Source: Triticum aestivum (taxonomy: Eukaryota > Streptophyta > Magnoliopsida > Poales > Poaceae). From it: DNA of 64,000 nucleotides. Below, one piece after another: positions 22,479-33,240 of the stretch (its first letter is position 1; each line of letters starts with the position of its first letter). A model generated the notes under the pieces. It had not been told where the DNA came from and searched no databases. It saw nothing but the letters and a program-made list of their open reading frames with translations. The stretch covers positions 552,028,202-552,092,201 of the forward strand of contig NC_057802.1 in NCBI RefSeq assembly GCF_018294505.1, given 5' to 3'. Position numbers and translations under genes: made by a program.

Positions 22479-24404
22479 TTATGGGTTATCAAGATCAACA
22501 GCAGGTTCAATTTCTACATCATTATCATTGCTAGTTTGAGCATCATCATGAACATCATTATTAATATTATCACTAGGTTCATGTTCATTACCAGATTGTG
22601 TTTCAACATCAGAAATAGAAATATCATTGGGATTCTCAGGTGTGTCAACAACAGGTTCACTAGAACCATGCAAAGTCCTATCATTTTTCTTTTTCTTCCT
22701 TTTGGAAGGATTAGGTGTATCTAAATTATTTCTCTGAGAATCCTGCTCAATTCTCTTAGGGTGGCCCTCAGGATACAAAGGTTCCTGAGTCACTTTACCT
22801 CCCCTAGTTGCAACTCTAATAGCAAAGTCATTATTCTTACTATTTAATTCATTGAGCAAATCATTCTGAGCTTTAAGTACTTGTTCTACTTGAGTGGTAA
22901 CCATAGATGCATGTTTACTAATAAGTTTAAGTTCACCTTTAACTCTAGACATATAATCACCCAAGTGTTCAAGCATATCATTATTGTGTTTCAATTGTCT
23001 ACCAACATAAGAATTGAAGTTTTCTTGTTTGACAATAAAATTATCAAACTCATCTAAGCATTGGCTAGCAGACTTATAACGAGGAATATCACCTTCATCA
23101 AATCTATAGAGAGAATTCACCTTTACTACCTGTGTCGGGTTATCAAGACCATGTGTTTCTTCAATAGGTGATGAATTAAGACCATGTATTTCTTCAACAG
23201 GAGGTAAGTTCTTAACATCTTCAGCTTCTATACCATTTTCTTTCATAGATTTCTTTGCCTCTTGCATATCTTCAGGACTGAGAAATAGAACACCTCTCTT
23301 CTTCGGAGTTGGCTTAGGAGTTGGTTCAGGAAGTGTCCAATTATTTTCATTGGTCAACATATTATTCAATAGAATTTCCGCTTGATCACCTGTTCTTTCC
23401 CTGAAAACACAACCAGCACAACTATCCAGGTGGTCTCTGGAAGCATCGGTTAGTCCATTATAAAAGATATCAAGTATTTCATTTTTCTTAAGAGGATGAT
23501 CAGGCAAAGCATTAAGTAATTGGAGAAGCCTCCCCCAAGCTTGTGGGAGACTCTCTTCTTCAATTTGCACAAAATTATATATATCCCTTAAAGCAGCTTG
23601 TTTCTTATGAGCAGGGAAATATTTAGCACAGAAGTAGTAAATCATATCCTGGGGACTACACACACAACCAGGATCAAGAGAATTAAACCATATCTTAGCA
23701 TCACCCTTTAATGAGTACGGAAATATTTTAAGGATATAATAGTAGCGAGATTTCTCATCATTAGTGAACAGGGTGGCTATATCATTTAATTTAGTAAGAT
23801 GTGCCACAACAGTTTCAGATTCATAGCCATAAAAAGGATCAGATTCAACCAAAGAAATTATATCAGGGTCGACAGAGAATTCATAATCCTTATCAGTAAC
23901 AAAGATAGGTGAAGTAGCATAAGCAGGATCATATTTCATTCTAGCATTCAAGGATTTTTGTTTCAGCTTAGCTAATAATTTCTTAAGATCACTTCTATCA
24001 TTGCAAGCAAGAAAGTCTCTAGCAGTTTCTTCATCCATAACATAACCCTCAGGCACAACAGGCAATTCATATCTAGGGGGAGAATCTTCATCATCACTTT
24101 CATCAATATTATCAGTTTCAATAATTTCATTCTCTCTAGCCCTAGCAAGTTGTTCATCAAGAAATTCACCAAGTGGCACAATATTATCAAGCATGGAAGT
24201 AGTTTCATCATAAGTATCATGCATAGCAGAAGTGGCATCATCAATAACATGCGACATATCAGAATTAATAGCAGAAGCAGGTTTAAGTGTCGCAAGCTTA
24301 CTCAAAACAGAAGGTGAATCAAGTGCAGAGCTAGATGGCAGTTCCTTACCTCCCCTCGTAGTTGAGGGATAAATTTTAGTTTTCTCCTCTTTCAAGTTCT
24401 TCAT
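22479..24404 (-). CDS. gag of the Athila-like element, 641 codons, open
   Basis: This is one uninterrupted frame from an ATG near the primer site to a TAA at 22479. The acidic N-terminal third (DNIDESDDEDSPP near residue 100) is followed by the retrotransposon gag core at about residues 215-350 (IWFNSLDPG, YYFCAKYFPAH, PQAWGRLLQLLNALPDHPL, DIFYNGL). Next come a Pro/Lys-rich linker and a helical segment (QLKHNNDMLEHLGDYMSRV) that may be coiled. The tail is Asn/Asp-rich with a basic KRKKKK. No CCHC knuckle is seen, as is common in Athila-type gag. The frame should continue into protease, so the TAA may be a mutation. The protein could still be made. Confidence 0.85.
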   Translation of the reverse strand: MKNLKEEKTKIYPSTTRGGKELPSSSALDSPSVLSKLATLKPASAINSDMSHVIDDATSAMHDTYDETTSMLDNIVPLGEFLDEQLARARENEIIETDNIDESDDEDSPPRYELPVVPEGYVMDEETARDFLACNDRSDLKKLLAKLKQKSLNARMKYDPAYATSPIFVTDKDYEFSVDPDIISLVESDPFYGYESETVVAHLTKLNDIATLFTNDEKSRYYYILKIFPYSLKGDAKIWFNSLDPGCVCSPQDMIYYFCAKYFPAHKKQAALRDIYNFVQIEEESLPQAWGRLLQLLNALPDHPLKKNEILDIFYNGLTDASRDHLDSCAGCVFRERTGDQAEILLNNMLTNENNWTLPEPTPKPTPKKRGVLFLSPEDMQEAKKSMKENGIEAEDVKNLPPVEEIHGLNSSPIEETHGLDNPTQVVKVNSLYRFDEGDIPRYKSASQCLDEFDNFIVKQENFNSYVGRQLKHNNDMLEHLGDYMSRVKGELKLISKHASMVTTQVEQVLKAQNDLLNELNSKNNDFAIRVATRGGKVTQEPLYPEGHPKRIEQDSQRNNLDTPNPSKRKKKKNDRTLHGSSEPVVDTPENPNDISISDVETQSGNEHEPSDNINNDVHDDAQTSNDNDVEIEPAVDLDNP

Positions 24405-24453
24405 AGTGACCAGCAGATATAAATCCCAAGTGACTCAAAGAATAGAGCTATGC

Positions 24454-24471
24454 TCCCCGGCAACGGCGCCA
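24454..24471 (-). other. Primer-binding site, Asp tRNA
   Basis: The plus strand reads TCCCCGGCAACGGCGCCA, identical to the 3' end of plant Asp tRNA with CCA. The minus-strand element therefore carries the perfect 18-nt complement, 11 nt inside the LTR. Asp-tRNA priming is usual for Athila-type wheat elements. Confidence 0.88.
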
Positions 24472-24482
24472 GAAAATAGTCT

Positions 24483-25887
24483 TGATAACCCACAAGTATA
24501 GGGGATCGCAATAGTTTTCGAGGGTAGAGTATTCAACCCAAATTTATTGATTCGACACAAGGGGAGCCAAAGAATATTCTCAAGTATTAGCAACTGAGTT
24601 GTCAATTCAGCCACACCTGGATAACTTAATATCTGCAACAAAGTGTTTAGTAGCAAAGTAGTATGATAGTAATGGTAGCAGTAGCAAAAGTAACGATAGC
24701 AGTATTGTAGTGATTGTAATAGTAGCAGCGGTAAAGTAACTAAACGGAGAACAATATGTGAAAAGCTCGTAGGCATTGGATCAGTGATGGAGAATTATGC
24801 CGGATGCGATTATTCATGCAACAGTTATAACATAGGGTGACACAGAACTAGCTCCAATTCATCAATGTAATGTAGGCATGTATTCCGAATATAGTCATAC
24901 GTGCTTATGGAAAAGAACTTGCATGACATCTTTTGTCCTACCCTCCCGTGGCAGCGGGGTCCTAGTGGAAACTAAGGGATATTAAGGCCTCCTTTTAATA
25001 GAGTATCGGACCAAAGCATTAACACATAGTGAATATATGAACTCCTCAAACTACGGTCATCACCGGGAGTGGTCCCGATTATTGTCAGTTCGGGGTTGCC
25101 GGTTCATAACACATAGTAGGTGACTATAGACTTGCAAGATAGGATCAAGAACTCACATATATTCATGAAAACATAATAGGTTCAGATCTGAAATCATGGC
25201 ACTCGGGCCCTAGTGACAAGCACTAAGCATAGCAAAGTCATAGCAACATCAATCTCAGAACATAGTGGATACTAGGGATCAAACCCTAACAAAACTAACT
25301 CGATTACATGATAAATCTCATCCAACCCATCACCGTCCAGCAAGCCTACGATGGAATTACTCACGCACGGCAGTGAGCATCATGAAATTGGTGATGGAGG
25401 ATGGTTGATGATGACGATGGCGACGGATTCCCCTCTCCGGAGCCCCGAACGGACTCCAGATCAGCCCTCCCGAGAGAGTTTAGGGCTTGGCGGCGGCTCC
25501 GTATCGTAAAACGCAATGAATCCTTTTCTCTGATTTTTTTCTCCCCGAACACGAATATATGGAGTTGGAGTTGAGGTCGGTGGAGCTCCAGGGGGCCCAC
25601 GAGGCAGGGGGGCACGCCCAGGGGGGCAGGCGCGCCCCCACCCTCGTGGAAAGGGTGTGGGCCCACTGGCCTTGATTCTTTCGCCAATATTTTTTTATAT
25701 TTTCCAAAATAAATCTCCGTTGATTTTCAGGTCATTCCGTGAACTTTTGTTTCTGCACAAAGATAACACCATGGCAATTCTGCTGAAAACAGCGTCAGTC
25801 CGGGTTAGTTCCATTCAAATCATGCAAGTTAGAGTCCAAAACAAGGGCAAAAGTGTTTGGAAAAGTAGATACATTGGAGACGTATCA
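24483..25887 (-). repeat. 5' LTR of the Athila-like element
   Basis: A 1405-bp copy that includes the 'catagtggatactaggg' segment missing from the other LTR. On the minus strand, CCATATATTC near 25553-25562 is a TATA-like candidate. It is immediately followed (minus) by the primer site. Confidence 0.92.
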
Positions 25888-25892
25888 CACTA

Positions 25893-27361
25893 CAGGCACT
25901 CCCTCCTGAACAACTCCTGAGAGGGAATTTACTTGGGTCCTCCTTGGCGCATGTCTGGATACATACTTAATCCTTTTCCCTCCGGGGCAGTGAGCAAAAT
26001 TGATTTACTGGCGCAATCGATGTTTCCTCCATACATCGATAGCCAATCCATTCCTAGTATCACATCCAATCCTTGTGACTCCAAAATTATTAAGTCTGAG
26101 GGGAAAACATGCCTACCTATGGTCAATGGCATCTGAAAACATCCTTGGCTTGCCATATACTCGGCTCCTAGCGAGCTTACTAACATAGGTGTCCTAAGAA
26201 CTTTGGTGGGCAACTTATACTTATCCACAAATCCCCTTGAAATGTATGAATGCGATGCACCAGTATCAGAAAGAATGATTGCAGTAAATGACTTAACCAA
26301 AAACTTACCTATAACTACATCTGGCTGCTCTTAAACCTCCTCCACGTTAACATGGTTCACTTGTCCCCTGTTGAAAGGGTTGGCTTCTTCCCAGAGCTTC
26401 CATTGCTGTTACCATTCTTTGCTTCAGAACACTCGGTGGCGTAGTGTCCTGTCTTCCCGCACTTGAAACAAGTAATGTGACTTAGATCCTTCTTGGCGGG
26501 TGTGGCTGGGTTAGAGCAGTTCTGATTGCTGCCTGCTCCATTCCCCTTTCCATTCTTGGGGACACTATGGTTATGCGAACTTCCTCCATTGTGGGTGTGG
26601 CCTCCATGGTTATGGGTATATCCTCCCGAATTCGGGGTAAAACGAGTCTTCTGCTGAGCTCCTGAATTGTACTTCCCTTGTCCATACTTCCGTTTGCGGC
26701 TCTCAATCTGCTGTTGCTTCCCTTCAATCATAAGAGCCTTGTCTACCAACTCCTGTTAGTTGTTAAATGTTGCCACCATTAACTGCATACTCATCTCATC
26801 ATTCAGCCCTTCCATAAACTTCTCCTGCTTCGCGGCATCTGTGGCCACATCATCTAGGGCATAGTGAGCTAACTTGCTAAACTCATCCACGTACTGCCCC
26901 ATAGTATGGTTTCCCTGGCGTAAGTTGCAAAACTCATGCTTCTTCATGCTCATAGCTCCAGTTGAGACATGAGCAGTGCGGAATGCTTGCTGAAACTGCT
27001 CCCAAGTGACATTGGCTATAGGGAAAGTGGTTGCGTAATTCTCCCACCATGAGGCTGCGGGTCCATCCAATTGATGTGCAGCAAAACGCACCTTCTCAGC
27101 ATCTGTGCAACCTGCGGTGGTCAACTCCCTTCCAATCCTGCGTAGCCAGTCATCAACAACTATTGGCTCGGTGCTACTAGAAAATACCGGCGGCTGCAAC
27201 CTCAGAAAATGGGCTAAGTTGTCAACAGGGGGTGGTGGCGGTGGGTTGTTGTTGTTGTTGCCTTGGTTCTGGACTAGTAGCTGCATCAAGGCATTCTGCT
27301 ACTGGATCAACTGAGTGAGCTCCGGTGGGAAGACAAACCCGGGGTCACGTCTCGGAGGCAT
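25893..27361 (-). pseudogene. gag and protease of the chromodomain Gypsy element, broken
   Basis: The frame starts at ATG 27361 (MPPRRDPGF). A stop TAG at 27299-27301 lies in a Gln-rich context. Next come an N- and P-rich linker and the retrotransposon gag domain (about 27190-26760, with DDWLRRIGREL and WWENYATTF). A TAA follows at 26756-26758, then a CCHC zinc knuckle (CFKCGKTGHYATEC, near 26450). The frame then shifts. TAA 26331-26333 precedes the aspartic protease with active-site DTGA (near 26270) and the ILGMDWL flap region. The nested Athila-like element begins at 25887, in the protease-RT linker. At least three stops and one frameshift make it non-functional. Confidence 0.88.
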
Positions 27362-27558
27362 CCGATTGGTTTAGAGGGGAGAGATGAGAATCGAATGAGG
27401 TCTAATGAGAAAACACTACCCATATGCACATGAGGCAAACACATTTATATCACACCAATCAATTCAAGCAAGGGCATCCAATCGATCTAACTATCGTTAC
27501 AGTGCTCGGACTACTACTATATACATGGGGAAAATACTACTAATAATATGGTGGTCTA

Positions 27559-28302
27559 CTAGAAATTTTGATCGGTGGAAGACTCCATGATATCCGCTCC
27601 AGCTTCGTCTTCATAATCATCATCACTACTGTCGGGGTCGGAGTCGGTGTCATCGATGATGATGTAGTCTTCCGAACGGATGTCATCGGGGTGGTCGTCA
27701 TCTCCTCCTGGCGAGGGGTCTCCCATGAATACTCCTAGCTTCCTCGTCAGGTCATCATTCTTCTCCACTAGTATTGCGATTTCCTCCTCGTATCTGTCGT
27801 GTGTAGACTTGAGTTCCTCTTCTAGCTCCATGTTCCTGGTCATCACCTTCTTCAGATCTATCATGCTTGCGCACATTTGGTTCTCCTGGCGACGAATGTG
27901 CTGATTTAACTCCTGGATGAAAGCTAAAATGGACCTGTCCCTCCTGGTGCTGATCATCTCCCATTGCTCATCTCGGCGCCCACATATCTGGTAGATGGTG
28001 TCCTTAAGATCCTTGTGATAAACTTCATCGATGCGTCCCATGGCGATGTGGGCTGCCATGCTCTTTCCTAGACTCCAGGTTGGTGCATCAAAGGAAAACT
28101 CTATGGGTTCAGTAACTGGCGTGAATGTCCTTCCTGGAACTTGAACTCGAATCATCCAACGCTCCTCGTCTAGTAAAGTGGCGGTGTAGGTCCCGGTGAA
28201 GCTTGGTATTCTGATGTTCAAGTACCTAGTGACTTCCTTCAAGTGTCGTCCAAAAGGTGTGTCTTCATCCGGTTGTGCAAACTTGTTCCTTGAGTCCGCC
28301 AT
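27559..28302 (-). CDS. Extra 247-codon ORF upstream of gag in the chromodomain Gypsy element
   Basis: The ORF starts 93 nt inside the primer site and ends about 200 nt before the gag start, on the sense strand of the element. It is fully open, while gag-pol of the same copy has at least eight stops. The N-terminal 100 residues look globular (WMIRVQVPGR, a basic patch, then APTWSLGKSMAAHIAM). Residues about 140-190 are Glu/Lys/Leu-rich and look like a coiled coil (MELEEELKSTHDRYEEEI). The last 50 are highly acidic (DDDHPDD, DDTDSDPDSSDDDYEDEAG). No zinc knuckle, protease or nucleic-acid-binding motif is evident. I do not recognise a function. Position suggests a separately translated accessory protein or a product made from the leader. 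Confidence 0.7.
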   Translation of the reverse strand: MADSRNKFAQPDEDTPFGRHLKEVTRYLNIRIPSFTGTYTATLLDEERWMIRVQVPGRTFTPVTEPIEFSFDAPTWSLGKSMAAHIAMGRIDEVYHKDLKDTIYQICGRRDEQWEMISTRRDRSILAFIQELNQHIRRQENQMCASMIDLKKVMTRNMELEEELKSTHDRYEEEIAILVEKNDDLTRKLGVFMGDPSPGGDDDHPDDIRSEDYIIIDDTDSDPDSSDDDYEDEAGADIMESSTDQNF

Positions 28303-28394
28303 CCTATAGAGTAGAAAATGGAGAGGAGTCAGAAATGAGTAGAGAAGAGTGACCTATGGCTCATCTTAGTGGTCGTGTCCTACAATCAGCGTGT

Positions 28395-28406
28395 GCTCTG
28401 ATACCA
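28395..28406 (-). other. Primer-binding site, initiator-Met tRNA
   Basis: The minus strand reads TGGTATCAGAGC three bases inside the 5' LTR. This is the classical plant sequence complementary to the 3' end of initiator methionine tRNA. Confidence 0.9.
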
Positions 28407-28409
28407 TCT

Positions 28410-31144
28410 TGTAGCGATCTGACCTCAGACGGTCAAATCTCTGTGCATAAGTGTCATCTCTGGATCGGTAATGCTGACACACACAGTACTTGAAGGATTT
28501 ATAACAGAGTGCAATCACACACTTATTACATCGAATGTCTCAAAGGAGAACTTATTACAATAAATATGGCTTAAAGCCATCTAAATAAGATAACAATGGA
28601 AGGCTTGGAAGATAAAGTGAGTCCATCAACTCCAACGGCATAGCTGAGTGCACGACAACAACCTAGCGCACCTTACTCTTCGTCTAAAAAGTCTGCAACA
28701 TGATATGTTGCATCTCGAAACGGGTCAGCACATGGAATATGCTGGCAATATAACACAGTAGAGCAATGAACAGAATAAATGCTATCACTACATGCATGTA
28801 TGGCTGGTGGAGGCTCTATGGTTATAATGTTTTGCGAAAAGCCAATTTTTCCCTACAACAAAGGAATGTATTTTGTTTAACTATCATGGTAGTTGTTAAA
28901 CATTGAGAAGGTTCCTCCAACTCAATCCCAATTAAGCAGTATTAAAACCCAACAAATTAATTTAGAGTGATGAGATCAACATGATAATCCAACAACCAGA
29001 TACTCAAGATGTCCATAACCGGGGACACGGCTAACCATGATTAGTTTGTACACTCTGCAGAGGTTTGCGCACTTTTCCCCACAAGACTCGATCTCCTCCG
29101 TTGAATTTCTCGCACTACATGGTGTTTGAGAAACGGATGACCGAGACACAACCTTTTAGAAGCATTTACTCTTTACTCTGGGTAGACAGTTACACCTACT
29201 TTCCCCTACATCTGCTAGCCTACCACTGAAAGAGGTCATGCAACATACTCAACTATGCTAGAGCCCATAATAGCTTGTGGCTGCACACGGAAGTTTCTAG
29301 CATGAATAATCTTATGATCCCTTTGAGCCTGGGTGGCGAACCATAGGATGATCACACGGGTACTCAGGGATATCCTAGGACAACACTGGATTCTCCAGGC
29401 GCCCACAACCAATCCACCCAGATGTGTATTTAAGTAGCCACCTTAAGTTAACCATTAATTAACAATCTCACATCTGTCATGGATACACTCAAACCCAATC
29501 CACGTCTACGAGCATAGCATGGCAATATAAGCATAAGTAGAAGTAACTCCCAAGGGTTTGATAATAAAAGGGCAATAGGTTCTACCCCATCGTCTACTTC
29601 CCAATCCCCACATGTTAATCACATCCTAATCATGCAGTGCTTGAGGGTTGTAACTAATGCATACAAACCGGGTAATAAAGGGGTATGATGAATGTGTTAC
29701 TTGCCTTGCTGACGATCCGCAAACCCTAGAGACTCGTAGTAGCACGCTTGGCACTCCAGGAATTCTATCGCAAACAAACAATAGCATACATAAGCACTCA
29801 AGCATAGATGCAAGGGTAAAACTCAAATAAGAAGATCCAATCTGAAAGTTAACCTAAAGAGATTCGATTTGCAAAAAGAATCGGTCAAATCGAAGCTACG
29901 GAACTGAAACTACGATCAAAAGAACTTCGAATTCAAATCTGCTTGAAACCAAATTTTAAATTGTCAAAACCATGTTCAAGTTGATTAACAAGAAAGAGGG
30001 GCTCGAGACAAAGATTTTGCCGTTGGTTTCACTGGATTTGGACGAACGGTTAAAAAGTGGCGACGGTTTGAAGATCAGGGGCTAATATGCGATAAAAATA
30101 ATCGCGGATAGGTCCCTCGCCGAAAAATAAAATAAAAAGAAAAAGACTAATAGAGGCAAACTGGCGAAATTTGTTCGTTAAAACAAACTAACGAACGAAC
30201 GTTCGTTATTTAACCTAAACCGAGAAAACCTGGGAAAAACCGAACCGATCTAAAAAAACCAAATCTAGGGTTTCTAAAAAAACCAAGACGGACCGGAAAA
30301 ACCAGCGGCGGCGGGCGGGATCCAAACGACGGCGGCGGCGTCTTCGAATGTCCGCGGCGGCGAGGCGAGGCAACAGGGCTCCGGCGCGGCTGCGGGATGG
30401 CGCGGGCAGCGACTTGGTGGCCGGGCTGAGGCGGCGAGGCGGGACGAGGTGGGGAGGCGGCGGGGTGGCGGGGTACTTATAGGAGGCCGGGGGGTCCGAG
30501 GCGGCTTGGGGGAGGGGGCAAGGCGGCGGGGTGATGCAGAGTCCGGCTCGGGGACGAGTCCGGCGGCGGCGCGCTCTCGCGCGGGGAAGGCGGCGGCAGC
30601 TGGGCTTCGGCCCGCTCGGCTGGGCCGTTGGCCTAGCCGGGCGCAACTTTTTTTTTTAAATAACTCCACCAAAAAAAGAAAAATCCTAATTAAAAAAATT
30701 CCAAAAATGCCAAAAACAATTTTCGCCGTCTAAATTAAATATTTAGAACATAGTGAACATTTTCTTGGCCTAAAATGCAATTTTGAAATATGCATTTTTC
30801 TAATTCTTATAAAATAACAAATAAAATCCAAATAAAATAATTATTTGAGTTTAACATTTTCCCCCAATATTTCGTTTATTTTGGAGAAGTCATATTATCT
30901 CCTCTCTTTTATTTTTAATATTGGAAATATTTTCGGAGAGGAAAAATAATTAAAACCGAAATGATCCTCTTTTCAATATTTGAGAAAAGAATTCAAATAT
31001 GAAAATAAATGAAATCCCCAACTCGCTTCGTGGGTCCTTGAGTTGCTTAGAATTTCTAGGACCAAAACCAAAATGCAAATAAAATATGATATGCATATGA
31101 TGACCTATGTATAACATTCCAAATTGAAAATTTGGGATGTTACA
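28410..31144 (-). repeat. 5' LTR of the chromodomain Gypsy element
   Basis: This 2735-bp copy ends TGTTACA at 31144. A GC-rich stretch (about 30300-30640) precedes, on the plus strand, an AT-rich one. On the minus strand a TATAAGTA at 30474-30481 is a plausible core promoter element, conserved in the other LTR. The GC-rich part yields long proline/arginine-rich frames that are not genes. Confidence 0.92.
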
Positions 31145-31149
31145 TTGAG

Positions 31150-32100
31150 GTCATTTACCCATTGTCCAAAAGAAAATATCAGTTTAGAGAAGTGTGCTAG
31201 ACTAGGCCAGATAGGTGCATCTATGAGCATGCTCTTTTTCCAAATTTGATTGCATTTGTTATTTGCAATTTCCTACATTGTCAATCAACATAAAAAAATT
31301 CCTATATCCTAACCATTTCTTTAAATTTCTTAACAATTTTTTGAATTTCAAATTGTGTATGAAAATTTTACAAACTTGAACACTTTTTGCAAAAAAATTA
31401 CCAAGTTCCCAAAACTTAATATTGAACACAAATTGCAAATAACATAGTTTTTCTTAACATTTATCAAAAATTTTAAAACGCAAACATTTCTTAAATTTGG
31501 GAACAAAAAACTTAAAATGTTGGGCACATTTTTTGAAATTCCAGAACATTTTTTAAAATGCAACAATATATGAAAACAAGGAAAAAATTAGTATTCCAAA
31601 TAATATTTCAAATATTTAACAGGTTTCAAAAACAATAATAAATTTCAAAAATGAGAAAAATGAAATAACAAGAAAAGAAAGAAACACGAAAGAAATGTTA
31701 AGAAATTTAAAGAAATAGTTAAACACTTAGGCCTTGGCCCAACTAGGCGACCGCATTGCTCCCGTCGAGCGCCTATTGGGCCAGCCAAGCGTTAGCAAAT
31801 TTCAATAAAGTTCATCAATTTTGAAAAAAATGCTCAGGAATTTAAAAGAATTGTAGGTTCTACAAAAAGTTCGTCAAAGTTAAGAAGAGTTCGCGGATTT
31901 GAGAAAAAGTTCACGGATTTGAAAACAAAGTTCACGAATTAAGAAAATGTTCACAATTTTAATGAATAATGCATGATTTGAAAATAGTTCACGATTAAGA
32001 AAAAGAAAAAAAAGAAATAGCAAACAAACAAAAACCAAAAAAATAAAACAAAACAAGCTCACATTGGTTAGTGTATATTTGAAAACGAAAAAAGGTAACT
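31150..32100. repeat. Right half of the repeat interrupted by the 21-kb Gypsy insertion
   Basis: A short continuation of the fourth 316-bp unit is followed by AT-rich sequence, with aaaagttcacggatttg-type units from about 31800 and a GC-rich phrase (gcgcctattgggccagcc) at 31770-31790. It is the complement of the pattern at 8150-8940. No coding content. Confidence 0.5.
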
Positions 32101-32116
32101 AGACACAATAGGAAAG

Positions 32117-32197
32117 TAGTCCAGTTGGTTATTGCGGTTGTACTAAGTGTATAGGTAGCCTATAAAAACTAAGTGTATAGGTGTTGGGTTCGAATCC
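32117..32197 (+). repeat. tRNA-like unit with Pol III A and B boxes (SINE-like or tRNA pseudogene)
   Basis: An A-box-like TAGTCCAGTTGG at 32117-32128 is followed 58 nt later by a perfect B box GGTTCGAATCC at 32187-32197. In tRNA genes and tRNA-derived SINEs the spacing is about 30-45 nt. Here the extra length comes from a duplicated word, actaagtgtatagg, at about 32142 and 32169. A CCA end or cloverleaf is not evident. This could be a tRNA-derived SINE head or a decayed tRNA copy. Confidence 0.5.
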
Positions 32198-32470
32198 TAT
32201 CAGACACACATTTATTGAAGGTTTTAAATAAGTGGAAAAAAGTAGAAAATGGGCCAGCCTAGGTGGCACGTACACAAGCCGCGTATAGCGCGGTGCGGGC
32301 GACCTACTTTAAGAAGAGACCATCCTACCACTTATTTTGAAGGGGTGTGGAGAGATCTCAGCCCTCAATGTGTTTTGGGGTGGGATGTACCGAAGCAGAA
32401 GTGACAAAATTAACATGAATGATGCAGCAATGTGCTAATGCCTATATAAAGTTTGCTTACTTCTCTTATA
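32198..32470. other. Unclassified repeat flank
   Basis: No gene is seen. A GC-rich phrase, gcgtatagcgcggtgcgggcg (32282-32302), may mark the edge of the interrupted older transposon. Confidence 0.3.
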
Positions 32471-33240
32471 GACTGACATGTCTCACTACCGCAGGATGCT
32501 GCGAACGCGACACTACAATTAGAAACCCTTCGATGAAACTGTGTGTGATGCATTAATCGCAAACGATGCTTCTGTAGTTCTTCAGTATATGTATCGGTGC
32601 ATCGAATTATGCATTCATCCTTGAACCTATATTTATAATAAACATGGTTCGATATGAAATAAGTGATTGCCTATTTTCAAATTCAAAATCAGTGAATTTT
32701 AAATGCAGGAATTAAATTAGGGATAATTTATGTTCTCCAGGCCAATACGCTACACACGGTTTGCGAAAGCAAAATCAAGATCAGACACGTTTCTCAAATC
32801 TACTACGTGTACGATGAATCTCTAGTGCACACACGACCAGCTAAGAAAAAACGTGTGAGATTAACAACAGCAGTGCATACAGTTCCTTCTTATTAAATGT
32901 TTACGAAAGTCATCTTATCGCACACGCTTGACAATTATGGACTGTTTATGATGTCGTGCACATCGTAAACGTTTGCTCATAGAAGAATGCGTGCAATAGG
33001 CCTTCATCCGACGCGGGTACGACGGATGAATCGTGTGAGATATATTCAATCTTCGCATACAGTTTTATTGGGACAACTATATGCACTCTTACATCGAATC
33101 GCATACAGTTGGGAAAAAGTAAATGTGTGTGATTATCTGCTTATCATACACGTTCTATAATCGTGAACTGTTTGTGATGGGGCGTGCATCGTAAACGTAG
33201 CACCATAGAATCCCTACTGCGACGGTAATGCATGTGTGGA
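32471..33240. repeat. Unclassified DNA-transposon-like repeat with internal duplication
   Basis: Recurring words include gtgtgtgat, gtgtgagat and catcgtaaacgt. The last lies at 32961-32972 and 33187-33198, and both copies sit in a larger duplicated context (about 32920-32980 against 33147-33210). Subterminal repeats of this style are common in non-autonomous cereal DNA elements. I could not find matching terminal inverted repeats or a TSD. Confidence 0.35.

Larger units (their letters stand above)
15627..25887 (-). mobile_element. Athila-like Gypsy LTR retrotransposon, lacks RT-RNase H-integrase, nested in the chromodomain element
   Basis: LTRs lie at 15627-17005 and 24483-25887, start TGATAACCCACAAG and end GTATCA or an equivalent. 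The TSD CACTA is at 15622-15626 and 25888-25892. Minus-strand order is 5' LTR (right), Asp-tRNA primer site, gag, protease, a gap where RT, RNase H and integrase should be, a shortened env-like ORF, a 2-kb untranslated zone, polypurine tract, 3' LTR. The first 340 bp of the LTRs differ at about 12 sites by eye, fewer than the host element's LTRs, agreeing with the nesting order. The family looks like the wheat Fatima/Sabrina group (from memory). A solo LTR of the same family interrupts it at 19069. Confidence 0.92.
9941..31144 (-). mobile_element. Chromodomain Gypsy LTR retrotransposon (Tekay/Del-like), nested-in by another element
   Basis: Two 2.7-kb LTRs (9941-12700 and 28410-31144) start TGTAGCGATC and end GGGATGTTACA. 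The insertion is flanked by TTGAG (9936-9940 and 31145-31149). On the minus strand the order is 5' LTR, initiator-Met tRNA primer site, an extra ORF, gag, protease, a 10.3-kb foreign insertion, RT, RNase H, integrase, chromodomain, polypurine tract, 3' LTR. That order and the C-terminal chromodomain mark a chromovirus of the Tekay/Del group. A by-eye comparison of the first 330 bp of the LTRs shows roughly 5-6 % difference, so the insertion is not recent. gag-pol carries many stops. Confidence 0.93.

Noticed and set aside
27559..28302. Possibility that this ORF is a host gene fragment captured by the element
   Set aside because: Considered, but it is on the element's sense strand between primer site and gag with no introns or flanking duplication, so an element-encoded ORF is simpler.
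32471..33240. CACTA or Mutator element
   Set aside because: Repeated subterminal-style words are present, but no matching terminal inverted repeats or target duplication could be found, so no superfamily was assigned.
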